Shown here: positions 52,027-60,294 of the stretch, in pieces
Layout of the letters: every line of letters starts with the position of its first letter
Numbering within the stretch: position 1 is the stretch's first letter
Assembly (NCBI GenBank): GCA_964569245.1
Contig: CAZMTK010000005.1
Coordinates: 62,001-126,000 of the forward strand
Length of the DNA: 64,000 nucleotides
Reading direction: 5' to 3'
DNA from: JAAYTY01 sp964569245
GTDB taxonomy: Bacteria > Fermentibacterota > Fermentibacteria > Fermentibacterales > Fermentibacteraceae
Made by a program: the position numbers and the translations under genes
Notes under the pieces: model-generated
Databases searched by the model: none
The model's input: the letters and a program-made list of their open reading frames with translations, nothing else
Told to the model about the DNA's origin: nothing

Positions 52027-52236
52027 CCGGACACATGCCTTGGAAGAGAGGACCGTAACATGACTGGTGTCGTTCTGATCTNNNNNNNNNNNNNNNNNNN
52101 NNNNNNNNNNNNNNNNNNNNNNNNNNNNNNNNNNNNNNNNNNNNNNNNNNNNNNNNNNNNNNNNNNNNNNNNNNNNNNNNNCCGGACACATGCCTTGGAA
52201 GAGAGGACCGTAACATGACTGGTGTCGTTCTGATCT
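52027..52236. repeat. 55-nt exact duplicate flanking a 100-N assembly gap
   Basis: Positions 52027-52081 and 52182-52236 are identical over 55 nt, with 100 N (52082-52181) between them. The duplicated segment includes the start of the downstream metalloprotease gene (ATG 52060 and ATG 52215). Exact overlap of two contig ends by 55 nt is what an unmerged k=55 de Bruijn assembly would leave. The real genome probably has one copy and no gap. Confidence 0.9.
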
Positions 52237-53948
52237 TTCTCGCTGCATCTCTCGCGGCCTCCCCACGGGGAGAAACCCCTGTCGAGCGCATAGCCGAGGC
52301 GCTCGATGCGGGGGCGATCACGGCACGCGAGGCTGCAGTCTTCTATGCGTTGAGCGTCTTCGACTCGAGCAGTCTGCCGAAGGAGCTGACCGAGGGAACC
52401 GAAGCTGAGCCATGCGGAACTCCTGCATTCGACGCGGCCTCGGCCCTCCTTCCGCTCCTGTCTGAGTCGGAGCTCGCCGGAGTCATGCCGTTCCTCGCAA
52501 GACCTACCCTCAGCGGGCCGGAATCCACGTACAACACCCCGGGCGGGCATTTCAAGATCCATTACACGACTTCCGGCGAGGACGCCACCAACACAGCCTG
52601 GGTCTACCACATCGCCGACGGCATGGACGCCTCGTGGGCCGGGCTGGTTGACGGCATGGACTGGGACGCGCCTCCCTCCGACCTCGGGCTCGGCGGCGAC
52701 AACAGGTACGACGTATACATCATGGCCCTCAATCCGGGAACCATGGGCTACTGCTCCAGCAGCGGCGAGCCGCCCGACCCGTCCACCCCGGAGGCAGACT
52801 ACGCAAGCCACATCGCGATAAGCAACAACGAGTCCTACGGCTCGGACCAGATGCTCGAGACCTGCTCGCACGAGTTCATGCACGCGGTCCAGGCCGGCTA
52901 CGAGGCGGCTGAGCCGTCGTGGTTCAAGGAGAACTGCTCCGTCTGGGTACAGAACGAGATCTGGACCACCAACCACTACGCCGACTACCTTCACACCGGC
53001 GAGAACTGCCTCTACCGGCCCTGGTTCGACATACGATCGGGCGCCATGTACCACTACGGCGCATCGCCGTGGCCCATGTACATGGAAGTGCGCTGCGGAG
53101 GGCAGGAGGTCGTCCGCGAGGTGTGGGAGAACTGCGCAGCCGTCGTCGGAGCCAACATGCTCGACGCCATAGAGACCACCGCCGAGAACCACGGCATGAC
53201 CTTCCTGGAGTGGCTGGCCGAGTACACCTGCTGGCGCTGGTTCACAGGCAACAGAGCGGACGACGAGCACTACGAGTACGAGGAGTCGTCGCTCTGGACC
53301 CCGGGCGCATACATCTTCTCGTATCACAACGTGAACACCCTCCCGTGGAGCGGCGACGAGGGGGTCTACCCTCCCGACACATACGGAAACCACTGGATCA
53401 GGGTGAACGTCACGAGCTATCAGGGATGGATAACCGCGGCTTTCGACGGGCGCGACAACATGGACTTCCACTTCGGGGTCATCCTCACGGCTCCCGACGG
53501 CGACGACCAGTTCGGGTACTACACCGTCACGGATCCGTCGGCGACGCTGACGATAGGCGTCAACACGACCGGCTGGGAGTACGCGGTCTTCTTCGTCCAG
53601 TCAATAACCGATACTTCGCTCGACCAGCTCTACGATCTCTCGGTGACTTACCAGACAGGCGTAGAGGGAGGAGGCCAGCCCGGGTTCACGGCCCCCTCGA
53701 TGGAGATCTCCAGCAATCCCTTCACCTCCGGCGAGATCCTGCTGGAAATGCCTCAGGGAGGCTTCACTACGATAAGCCTGTACGACCTCTCGGGCCGTCT
53801 GGTGGATACGGTCTTCGCCGGGAACCTGGAACAGGGCGGTAACATTGTGTCCTGGGACGCGTCCTCCCTCGATTCCGGAGCCTATTTCCTCAGGCTCACC
53901 GCTCCGGGGGGAGGCTCGACCAAGAGGATCGTCGTTCAGCATCCCTAG
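52215..53948 (+). CDS. Secreted MXAN_6640-like metalloprotease, copy 1
   Basis: Protein of 577 residues. Signal segment MTGVVLIFLAASLAAS. A propeptide-like helical region is followed by FARPTL-like FLARPTLSGPESTYNTPGGHFKIHYT. The zinc site is CSHEFMHAVQ (His219, Glu220, His223), with SWFKENCSVWV supplying Glu239, 20 residues after His219. A region of WT-rich beta sequence follows, then a T9SS-type/FlgD-like domain (ISLYDLSGRLVDTV, LDSGAYFLRLTAPGG). It resembles the MXAN_6640 family of putative metalloproteases. Start is ATG 52215; the duplicated ATG 52060 lies before the gap. Confidence 0.8.
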   Translation: MTGVVLIFLAASLAASPRGETPVERIAEALDAGAITAREAAVFYALSVFDSSSLPKELTEGTEAEPCGTPAFDAASALLPLLSESELAGVMPFLARPTLSGPESTYNTPGGHFKIHYTTSGEDATNTAWVYHIADGMDASWAGLVDGMDWDAPPSDLGLGGDNRYDVYIMALNPGTMGYCSSSGEPPDPSTPEADYASHIAISNNESYGSDQMLETCSHEFMHAVQAGYEAAEPSWFKENCSVWVQNEIWTTNHYADYLHTGENCLYRPWFDIRSGAMYHYGASPWPMYMEVRCGGQEVVREVWENCAAVVGANMLDAIETTAENHGMTFLEWLAEYTCWRWFTGNRADDEHYEYEESSLWTPGAYIFSYHNVNTLPWSGDEGVYPPDTYGNHWIRVNVTSYQGWITAAFDGRDNMDFHFGVILTAPDGDDQFGYYTVTDPSATLTIGVNTTGWEYAVFFVQSITDTSLDQLYDLSVTYQTGVEGGGQPGFTAPSMEISSNPFTSGEILLEMPQGGFTTISLYDLSGRLVDTVFAGNLEQGGNIVSWDASSLDSGAYFLRLTAPGGGSTKRIVVQHP

Positions 53949-53959
53949 CGAACTCGGCG

Positions 53960-53982
53960 CGCGGGCGGCTCTGCCGCCCGCG
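53960..53982 (+). terminator. GC hairpin between tandem metalloprotease genes
   Basis: CGCGGGCGGC (53960-53969) pairs exactly with GCCGCCCGCG (53973-53982) around TCT. It lies 12 nt after the first metalloprotease and 18 nt before the second. With no U-run, it may attenuate rather than end transcription. Confidence 0.5.
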
Positions 53983-54000
53983 TAATCCTCCGGAGGAGTC

Positions 54001-55725
54001 ATGAGAAGATTTCCTTGGCTAGCGCTGCCGGCCCTGCTTGTCGCAGCCGGCGCCGGTGCAGACTCGGCAGTCGAGAGGGTCTTCGCACGCATCGACGACG
54101 GGACCCTGTCCGGCGAGGAGGCGGCGTGGCATCTCGCCGCCGCGGTGGTCGAGCCCTCGCTGCTGCCCGCCGACCTCACCGCTGGTGCAGATGCCGCGAA
54201 GTGCGGAACGCCGGCGGTGGTGGAGGCCCTGAGGCTTGTGGAGGACTCTTCGACGCCTGTTGCGGGCGAAGTCGAGATGCTCCTCGCGAGGCCTGTCCTG
54301 AGCGGGCCCGAGTACACGTTCGACACGGCCGGAGGGCACTTCAAGATCCACTGGACCAACTCGGGCGGTGACGCCACGACGCTGGAATATGCACAGGCGG
54401 TGGGGACCTACGCCGACTACAGCTGGCAGGTCGAGATAGACCAGATGGGCTATTACGACCCGCCCTCCGACCTCGGGCTCGGGGGAGACAGCAAGTACGA
54501 CATCTACATCGAACAGCAGAGCTCGCTCGGCTACACATCGCCAGACGGCATCCCCGACCCCACTACGCCCAACAACGACACCTCGAGCTACATCGCCATC
54601 GCCCCGGGACTCGGCGTCGGCCTCTGCCAGGTCACCGTCGCGCACGAGTTCCAGCATGCCTGCCAGTTCGCCTGCGACCAGGCCGAACCCACCTGGTTCA
54701 TGGAGAACTGCTCCACCTGGATCGAAGACGAGGTCTATCCAGACGTCAACGACTACTGGAACTACCTGCACGGAGGAGACAACCCCCTCAGGAGGCCCTG
54801 GTGGGACATCCGCGAGGGCGGCAGCAGCCTCTACTGGTACGCGGGGTGCATCTGGGCGCGCTACATGGAATACAGGATCGACGTGGACGCGGTCCTGGAG
54901 GTCTGGCAGAACTGCGCTGCGGTCTGGGGCAACAACATGCTGTCGGCCCAGCAGAACATGTTCTCGGCCCACGGCATGACCTGGGAGCAGGGCTTCATGG
55001 AGTACGCCCTCTGGCGCTGGTTCACCGCGGCCAACTGGTACGCCGGCTGCGGCCTGTACGACAGCGAGGCGGCCCAGTGGACCCCCGGTCCGTACATCTT
55101 CTCGTACCACAACATCACAACCCTGCCCGCCTCGGGCGACGAGGGCATCTATCCGCCCGACACCTACGGCATCCACTGGATCAAGGTCGCCCTCGCCAAC
55201 TACCAGAACGGCTGGGTCAACATGCACTTCGACGGCCGTGACAACTTCGACTGGGACCTCGGCGTGATCATGTGGGACCAGGGGCTCGACTGGCAGTACC
55301 AGTGGTACGACTGCAGCACCGCAGGCGTGAAGGACGTGTCGGTCTCCACCACCGGGTGGGACTATGTGATCTTCGTTCCGGCACTCCTGACCGACACCAG
55401 CCTGGACAAGTACTACACCTTCGACATCACCTACTCGACCGGCGTCGAGGGCGGCGAGCCGGGAGCGCAGCCCGCTTCCATCCTTCTTCCTGCGAATCCT
55501 GCCGGCCCCGGCTCCTCGGTCTCCTTCACGGTGCCGTTCGACACTCAGGCCAGACTTGACGTATTCGACATCTGCGGCAGGCTGGTCTCGGTCCTGTACG
55601 ATGCAGAGGCCCAGGCCGGCGAGCACGAGGTGGCCCTTGCCGGACTGCCCTCGACCGGCACCTACTTCCTGAGGCTGTCTGCCGCCGGACAGGTCTGCGG
55701 AAGCAGGCTCACCTACATGGAGTAG
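54001..55725 (+). CDS. Secreted MXAN_6640-like metalloprotease, copy 2
   Basis: Protein of 574 residues, paralogue of copy 1 in the same order of motifs. Signal LALPALLVAAGAGA, FARPVL-like LLARPVLSGPEYTFDTAGGHFKIHWT, zinc site AHEFQHACQ (His215, Glu216, His219) and TWFMENCSTWI with Glu235. PYIFSYHNITTLPASGDEGIYPPDTYG is nearly identical to copy 1, and a FlgD-like sorting domain ends it (DVFDICGRLVSVLYD, STGTYFLRLSA). GGAGGAG precedes ATG 54001. A strong terminator follows, so the two copies form one unit. Confidence 0.8.
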   Translation: MRRFPWLALPALLVAAGAGADSAVERVFARIDDGTLSGEEAAWHLAAAVVEPSLLPADLTAGADAAKCGTPAVVEALRLVEDSSTPVAGEVEMLLARPVLSGPEYTFDTAGGHFKIHWTNSGGDATTLEYAQAVGTYADYSWQVEIDQMGYYDPPSDLGLGGDSKYDIYIEQQSSLGYTSPDGIPDPTTPNNDTSSYIAIAPGLGVGLCQVTVAHEFQHACQFACDQAEPTWFMENCSTWIEDEVYPDVNDYWNYLHGGDNPLRRPWWDIREGGSSLYWYAGCIWARYMEYRIDVDAVLEVWQNCAAVWGNNMLSAQQNMFSAHGMTWEQGFMEYALWRWFTAANWYAGCGLYDSEAAQWTPGPYIFSYHNITTLPASGDEGIYPPDTYGIHWIKVALANYQNGWVNMHFDGRDNFDWDLGVIMWDQGLDWQYQWYDCSTAGVKDVSVSTTGWDYVIFVPALLTDTSLDKYYTFDITYSTGVEGGEPGAQPASILLPANPAGPGSSVSFTVPFDTQARLDVFDICGRLVSVLYDAEAQAGEHEVALAGLPSTGTYFLRLSAAGQVCGSRLTYME

Positions 55726-55735
55726 AACGGAAGAA

Positions 55736-55776
55736 GGCGGGAGGGGGCGGGGCTCCCCCCTCCCGCCCTTCCTTCT
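55736..55776 (+). terminator. Terminator after the metalloprotease pair
   Basis: A 12-bp stem GGCGGGAGGGGG/CCCCCTCCCGCC (55736-55747 with 55756-55767) is followed by a pyrimidine-rich tail (CTTCCTTCT). It begins 11 nt after the stop at 55725. Confidence 0.7.
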
Positions 55777-55790
55777 GCTATCTTCTCGAC

Positions 55791-56612
55791 ATGACTATCC
55801 TCCCGATGCGCAAGGGGGCGGCCGCTGCGGCGGCGACAGCCTGTGCGGTCGTCCTGCAGTCCGGCGGCTGCGGAAGCCGAATCCGGCAGCCCGTGGAAGC
55901 CGGCGGCCCGTGGCAGGCGCCTGTCATCCTCGTTGTTCTGGACAGTCTGCCGAACAGCGTTCTGCTGCCCGAATCCCTCGCCGGGGCTACGATGCTGCCT
56001 CTCGCATGGGCCAGGCTCTCTGACGAGCAGGGGGAGGTGCCGGATGTGGCGGGCCTCTTCCTCGAGAGCGCAATGCGCGAGGGCATGCTGGTGGCGACGG
56101 TGGACGAGACCTCCCCCATGGCGGGAAGCGAGAGGGACGACATCACGGTCGTCACTGCGGCGGGGCCCGATTCGATCTCGATTCCGGTGACCGACCCGCC
56201 GGGGGTGGGTGTGGACATGGCGTGGGCCGCATGGGACGATCTCGGCCAGAGGAGCGCTGCGGTGGCGGGCATGTTCGCGAAGTACAAGCCCGACATCCTG
56301 GTCTTCAGATGCGAGGCTGACAGCCGCGAATCCGCCTTCGAACTGTCCTACCGCTGGCTGGAGGCCGCCGACTCTCTCGGCGCGAGCCTGGTGATATACG
56401 CTCCCCCGCTCCCGGGCCTTTCGAGGGGGTGGGCCGCGATAGCCGGCAGACACGCAAGGCGCGGGCTCGTCGAGGGCCTGACCCCCTCCGGGCTGCTGAA
56501 CACTCTCCGGATCCTGGCGGGCATCCCCTGGGAAACCAGGCTTTCGGCGGGAGTCCCCGCTGCGGCGGCTCTTGACTGCGATCCCTTCCGCAGCGTAACC
56601 GCTCCGCGATGA
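55791..56612 (+). CDS. Lipoprotein with phosphatase/phosphodiesterase-like fold
   Basis: Protein of 273 residues. The N-terminus (AAAAAATACAVVLQSGGCGS) is hydrophobic with a possible lipobox Cys near residue 27. APVILVVLDSLPNSVLLPES resembles the first strand and metal-binding Asp of alkaline-phosphatase-superfamily enzymes, and LVIYAPPLPGLSRGWAAIAG with LTPSGLLNTLRILAGIPW resembles their C-terminal region. Several metal ligands of active members are not evident, so it may be inactive. Its stop overlaps the next start by 4 nt. Confidence 0.55.
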   Translation: MTILPMRKGAAAAAATACAVVLQSGGCGSRIRQPVEAGGPWQAPVILVVLDSLPNSVLLPESLAGATMLPLAWARLSDEQGEVPDVAGLFLESAMREGMLVATVDETSPMAGSERDDITVVTAAGPDSISIPVTDPPGVGVDMAWAAWDDLGQRSAAVAGMFAKYKPDILVFRCEADSRESAFELSYRWLEAADSLGASLVIYAPPLPGLSRGWAAIAGRHARRGLVEGLTPSGLLNTLRILAGIPWETRLSAGVPAAAALDCDPFRSVTAPR

Positions 56613-58801
56613 AGAGACTGGTCCTCCGCCTGATCGCTTCCGCGGAGAGGGCGATGCCGGGGGACGGCGCACTCGTCGCCCTGTTCCTCTTCACCGTGAC
56701 CGCGAGAAACCTGCTCGAGGGTGCGGCCGGCGGGACTGTGTTCGAACCCTCGGCGTTCCTGTTCCACTTCCCCGTCGCCTACGTCTTCCCGATGCTGGGA
56801 ACAGCCGCGCTCATGCACCTCCTCTCCGGTGTCGAGGCACCGCGGATGCTGAGGCTCATGGTCCTTGCATGGACGATGACGCTCCTCCCGCCGGTCCTCG
56901 ATCTCCTGAGCGGAAGGCCCTCCCCCATCGGATATTTCCCGCTGGAAGCGGGCAACGCGGGCTTCTTCGCGGTGAACTTCCTGAATCCGTCGGTGAGCCT
57001 TCCCGGCACCACTGCCGGGATCAGGATCGAGGCGGTCGCGGGGTGCCTCCTTGCCGGTGTATTCGTCAGTTCCACGGCGAAGAGGGGAGCCGCAGCGAGG
57101 GGCGTCGCCACCGCAGTCCTCTTCGTTCCGCTCTTCCTCGCTTTCTTCACGTGGCCGATGCTCGTGAAGATCCTCCTGGAGAGGTACTTCCCCTGGACTG
57201 CAACGGCCCAGGAGTTCATGCAGTGGCACGTCGCCACGGCCCCGGCGCTCACGGGCTCCGCCCACTACACGGTGTTCCTGGTGGACATCTGGCCGGTCGC
57301 GCTGATATCGCTTTGGCTCTGGCCCAGGCTCGACCGGCTATCATGGGGGGAGACCGGACGCAGGCTCTCCCTGTCCATGCCGGCGATCGCGGGTGCGGCA
57401 GCGGGAGCGGCTGCGGCATGGGCGGCAGCGGCCAGGCAGGCTGCGACTTTCGCCGACGCAGCGGCGATCCTCGGCTCCGGTCTCGCTGGTGCCGCTTCAG
57501 CCTTCGTGCTGTCGGTGCCTCCTCAGCGCAGGCTCCCGGTCATCGCGCTCGCTCTGCTCTCAGCCGCCGCCGTCGGCTGGCCGACGCTCGCACTGTGCAT
57601 TCTCGCATGCACTCTCGCGTGCGGAGCGGTACCCGGCGCGGCAGGACGCTCCATGCTGGCCTTCGTCTCCACCGCGGCAGGAGCCTCGGCGGTGTTCGTC
57701 CCGATGTCGGGGGTCTTGCCGCTGGCGCCCCTCTGCCTCGTCGCGGCGCTCTGGGCGATCGCCGGCGGCAGCAGTCTCGTCGCGTCCGCTGCGGTCCTCG
57801 CCATGGCGGCATCGGTGGCGGTTCTTGCGCCGATTCCGCCGGAAAGCGCCATGATCGAGCATTTCGAGTCGCTCGACGAGCAGTTCTCGAGAAGTTCGCA
57901 GGCGCAGTTCGCGCACGTCGCCGCCACACGGCTGGCCGCTGCAGGGGGCTCCCTGGTCGAGCTGGCTCAGGCTGCGCACATGGCGGGGGACATGGCGAGG
58001 TCGGAATGGGCGTTCGCTCTTGCGGCAGCCGCCGGTGACAGCAGCCCGGACATGCTGGCCGTAGGCCTGAACCTCGCAGCGGCGAGAGGAGACGGAGAGC
58101 AGTTCGCGATCCTCCTGCAGAAGCTCGCTGAAGACGGAGGAGACCTGCCAGGTCTGGACGGGCTGGTGCTCAGGCAGGCGGCCGAGGCGGGGCGTACGGA
58201 CATTCTCGAGTCCTACATGAGGGCAGCGGGACCTGAAGCGGGAGTTCTGGCAGCATTCGCTGGCGCCGAGCTGGCGGCGGGCGACACGGCTTCGGCTCTG
58301 TCCTTCATCGGCGCCGCCGCAGGCAGACCCGATGCATCCCCGCAGGTTTTCGCGATGGCTGTAGGTCTCGCCTCGATAACGGGAGGCGACTACGACGCGA
58401 TATACAGGGCAGGCGCGGAGAGGTTCGAGAGCCCCCTGGAACTCATGCTCTCGAGAGTCAGAGCGCCTCTCTCGGCCGGAAGGGCTCCGGACAGGCCGGA
58501 TCTCGTGAGGAGATGCCTGGCTCTCCATGGTGATTCTCCGGAGGTGCTGGAGACCTGTGCCTCCTGGTATGCCGCGTGCGGAATGCCGGACAGCGCCCTT
58601 GCGCTTCTCGAGAGGTCGGCCATGGCCCAGACGAGGCCGAGCAGGACCACGATGAGGATGCTCTGCGCAGCCGCTTCCCTGGCTGGAGAACGAGAGAGGC
58701 TGGCCGCTCACCTCGCCTACGCGAGGAGCCTCTACCCAGGCGACGAGGTCGTGTCCTCCGTGGCGGAAGAGCAGATCCGCCGGCGCGAGGAGGGAAGGTA
58801 G
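56609..58801 (+). CDS. Polytopic membrane protein with TPR-like C-terminal half
   Basis: Protein of 730 residues. The N-terminal ~410 residues hold about ten hydrophobic spans (FHFPVAYVFPMLGTAALMHLL, VATAVLFVPLFLAFFTWPML, VFVPMSGVLPLAPLCLVAAL). The first part resembles Yip1-like membrane proteins. After residue ~415 the sequence becomes alanine-rich helical repeats of TPR type (LAAAGGSLVELAQAAHMAGD, GAELAAGDTASALSFIGAAA). No catalytic motif was recognised. It is ATGA-coupled to the phosphatase-like gene and followed by two other membrane proteins, suggesting a joint envelope function. Confidence 0.65.
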   Translation: MKRLVLRLIASAERAMPGDGALVALFLFTVTARNLLEGAAGGTVFEPSAFLFHFPVAYVFPMLGTAALMHLLSGVEAPRMLRLMVLAWTMTLLPPVLDLLSGRPSPIGYFPLEAGNAGFFAVNFLNPSVSLPGTTAGIRIEAVAGCLLAGVFVSSTAKRGAAARGVATAVLFVPLFLAFFTWPMLVKILLERYFPWTATAQEFMQWHVATAPALTGSAHYTVFLVDIWPVALISLWLWPRLDRLSWGETGRRLSLSMPAIAGAAAGAAAAWAAAARQAATFADAAAILGSGLAGAASAFVLSVPPQRRLPVIALALLSAAAVGWPTLALCILACTLACGAVPGAAGRSMLAFVSTAAGASAVFVPMSGVLPLAPLCLVAALWAIAGGSSLVASAAVLAMAASVAVLAPIPPESAMIEHFESLDEQFSRSSQAQFAHVAATRLAAAGGSLVELAQAAHMAGDMARSEWAFALAAAAGDSSPDMLAVGLNLAAARGDGEQFAILLQKLAEDGGDLPGLDGLVLRQAAEAGRTDILESYMRAAGPEAGVLAAFAGAELAAGDTASALSFIGAAAGRPDASPQVFAMAVGLASITGGDYDAIYRAGAERFESPLELMLSRVRAPLSAGRAPDRPDLVRRCLALHGDSPEVLETCASWYAACGMPDSALALLERSAMAQTRPSRTTMRMLCAAASLAGERERLAAHLAYARSLYPGDEVVSSVAEEQIRRREEGR

Positions 58802-58848
58802 CCCGCCTGGACAGGCTTCTCATCTGCAGGACCGGATGGAGGGCCCCC

Positions 58849-60294
58849 GTGCTGGCTGCTGCAGTCGGGCTGCTCGCGCTGCTCACCGGCCCCCCGGGTT
58901 TCGACTCCATAGACGGCAGCGAGTTCACAGTAGCCGCAGAGCGGATGGCCGTGGCCCATCCTCCGGGCTACCCCCTCCTTCTTTTCATGCTGAGGATCCT
59001 GCCTGGAAGCGGATATGCTTCGTGCCTTGCTTTTTCGGCAATCTGCGCCTCTGTGGCGGCGCTCGCCGCCTCGTCATGGGCGAGGGCTTCGGGGAGGTCG
59101 GAGGCAGCCTCACTCGCGGCATCGGCGATCCTCGTCTGCTCTCCGCCCGTGTTCTCGCAGATGAACTGCGTGGAAGTCCACCCTCTCGCTGTCGTCCTCA
59201 CGCTTCTCGCCGTATCGGCATCGGGAGGTCTTGCCCGTCCGTACTGCTTCTCGCTCGCAGTCTTCGGAGGTCATCCGGCAGCCCTGCTTACAGCTCCGCT
59301 CGCGCTGGCGCGCCCTGTCCGGCTCACGACCCTCTCCGCGCTGCTCGCCGCGCTTCCTGCGACTCTGGCTCTCTACACGCCGATCGTCGCCGCCAGCTCG
59401 AGCCCCATGCACTACGGGAGACCGGCCGCCCCGGAAGGCCTCGCGGCATACCTCACGCTCTACCGCAGCAGGCTCGCACTCCCCGACCCGGCCTTCCCCT
59501 CGGAGCTGCTCTCAGGATTCGGCCCGGTGACCGCCTGCGTGATGGCGTTCTTCCTCGCCTTCTCCGGAAGGCCTCGCAGGAGCGAGGCGGCTGCTCTGGC
59601 GGTCTCGGTTGCGGCGCTCGCCTGCTACAGGGTGCCCGACAAGGAAAGCCTGCTCTGGGTGCTTCCCGTGATTCTTCTTCCAGCGCTGGCCAGGGGCATC
59701 GACCGGTTGGCGGGAAGGGGGGCTCTGGCTGGAGGGGCGGCAGCGCTGCTGGTCTCCGCTTCTGCGGCATCAGGCATTCTCCGTTCGGACAGGACTCGGG
59801 ACGTCGCGGCATGCCTGGGATCGAGGGACATGCTGCGCGGCGCGCCTTTCGAGGCCGTCTTCTGCACGATAGGACACGACGCCTTCTATGCCGCCTACAA
59901 CACCGACCTCGACGACTTCCGTCCCGACATAATCCCAGCCGACATGTACGGCATATACTTCGATCTCCGACTCGCGAGCCCTCTCCCTCCGGCAATCGGA
60001 GACCGTCCGGTGGTCGCGACCAGGGGCTGGACCGAGCCCTTCCTCCATCTCGACGGACTCCTCTTCACATCGGGAGAACGCGCACGGCCCGGATGGGATG
60101 CGATGGAGGTCTTCTCGGCCGGGTTCTCCAGCCCGGACGTCTTCTCGAGGGACTACCTCGCCGAGCTCATTGCAAGGAGAGCGGTTCAGAGCCCCCCGGC
60201 GGAGCGCGACAGCCTCTCGGCTCTGGCTCTGGCGACCGCCGGCTCGGATCTCGCCAGGAACAGGCTGGAGGCCATCCTTGAACTCGACCGCTGA
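58849..60294 (+). CDS. DUF2723-like multi-spanning membrane protein
   Basis: Protein of 481 residues from GTG 58849, chosen because GGAGGG lies 6 nt upstream (a CTG at 58807 is an alternative). The N-terminal block GFDSIDGSEFTVAAERMAVAHPPGYPLLL is the DUF2723/TMEM260 signature (Asp-Gly-Glu and AHPPGYP), shared with GT-C-type protein O-mannosyltransferases. About nine spans follow, then a ~150-residue soluble tail. It may transfer sugars to exported proteins from a lipid carrier; that is inference from the fold. Its end overlaps the next gene by 17 nt. Confidence 0.7.
   Translation: MLAAAVGLLALLTGPPGFDSIDGSEFTVAAERMAVAHPPGYPLLLFMLRILPGSGYASCLAFSAICASVAALAASSWARASGRSEAASLAASAILVCSPPVFSQMNCVEVHPLAVVLTLLAVSASGGLARPYCFSLAVFGGHPAALLTAPLALARPVRLTTLSALLAALPATLALYTPIVAASSSPMHYGRPAAPEGLAAYLTLYRSRLALPDPAFPSELLSGFGPVTACVMAFFLAFSGRPRRSEAAALAVSVAALACYRVPDKESLLWVLPVILLPALARGIDRLAGRGALAGGAAALLVSASAASGILRSDRTRDVAACLGSRDMLRGAPFEAVFCTIGHDAFYAAYNTDLDDFRPDIIPADMYGIYFDLRLASPLPPAIGDRPVVATRGWTEPFLHLDGLLFTSGERARPGWDAMEVFSAGFSSPDVFSRDYLAELIARRAVQSPPAERDSLSALALATAGSDLARNRLEAILELDR

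Noticed and set aside
51968..52321. Long frames running through the N-run (both strands)
   Set aside because: Translations containing a block of undetermined residues are artefacts of the 100-N gap and the duplicated flanks.
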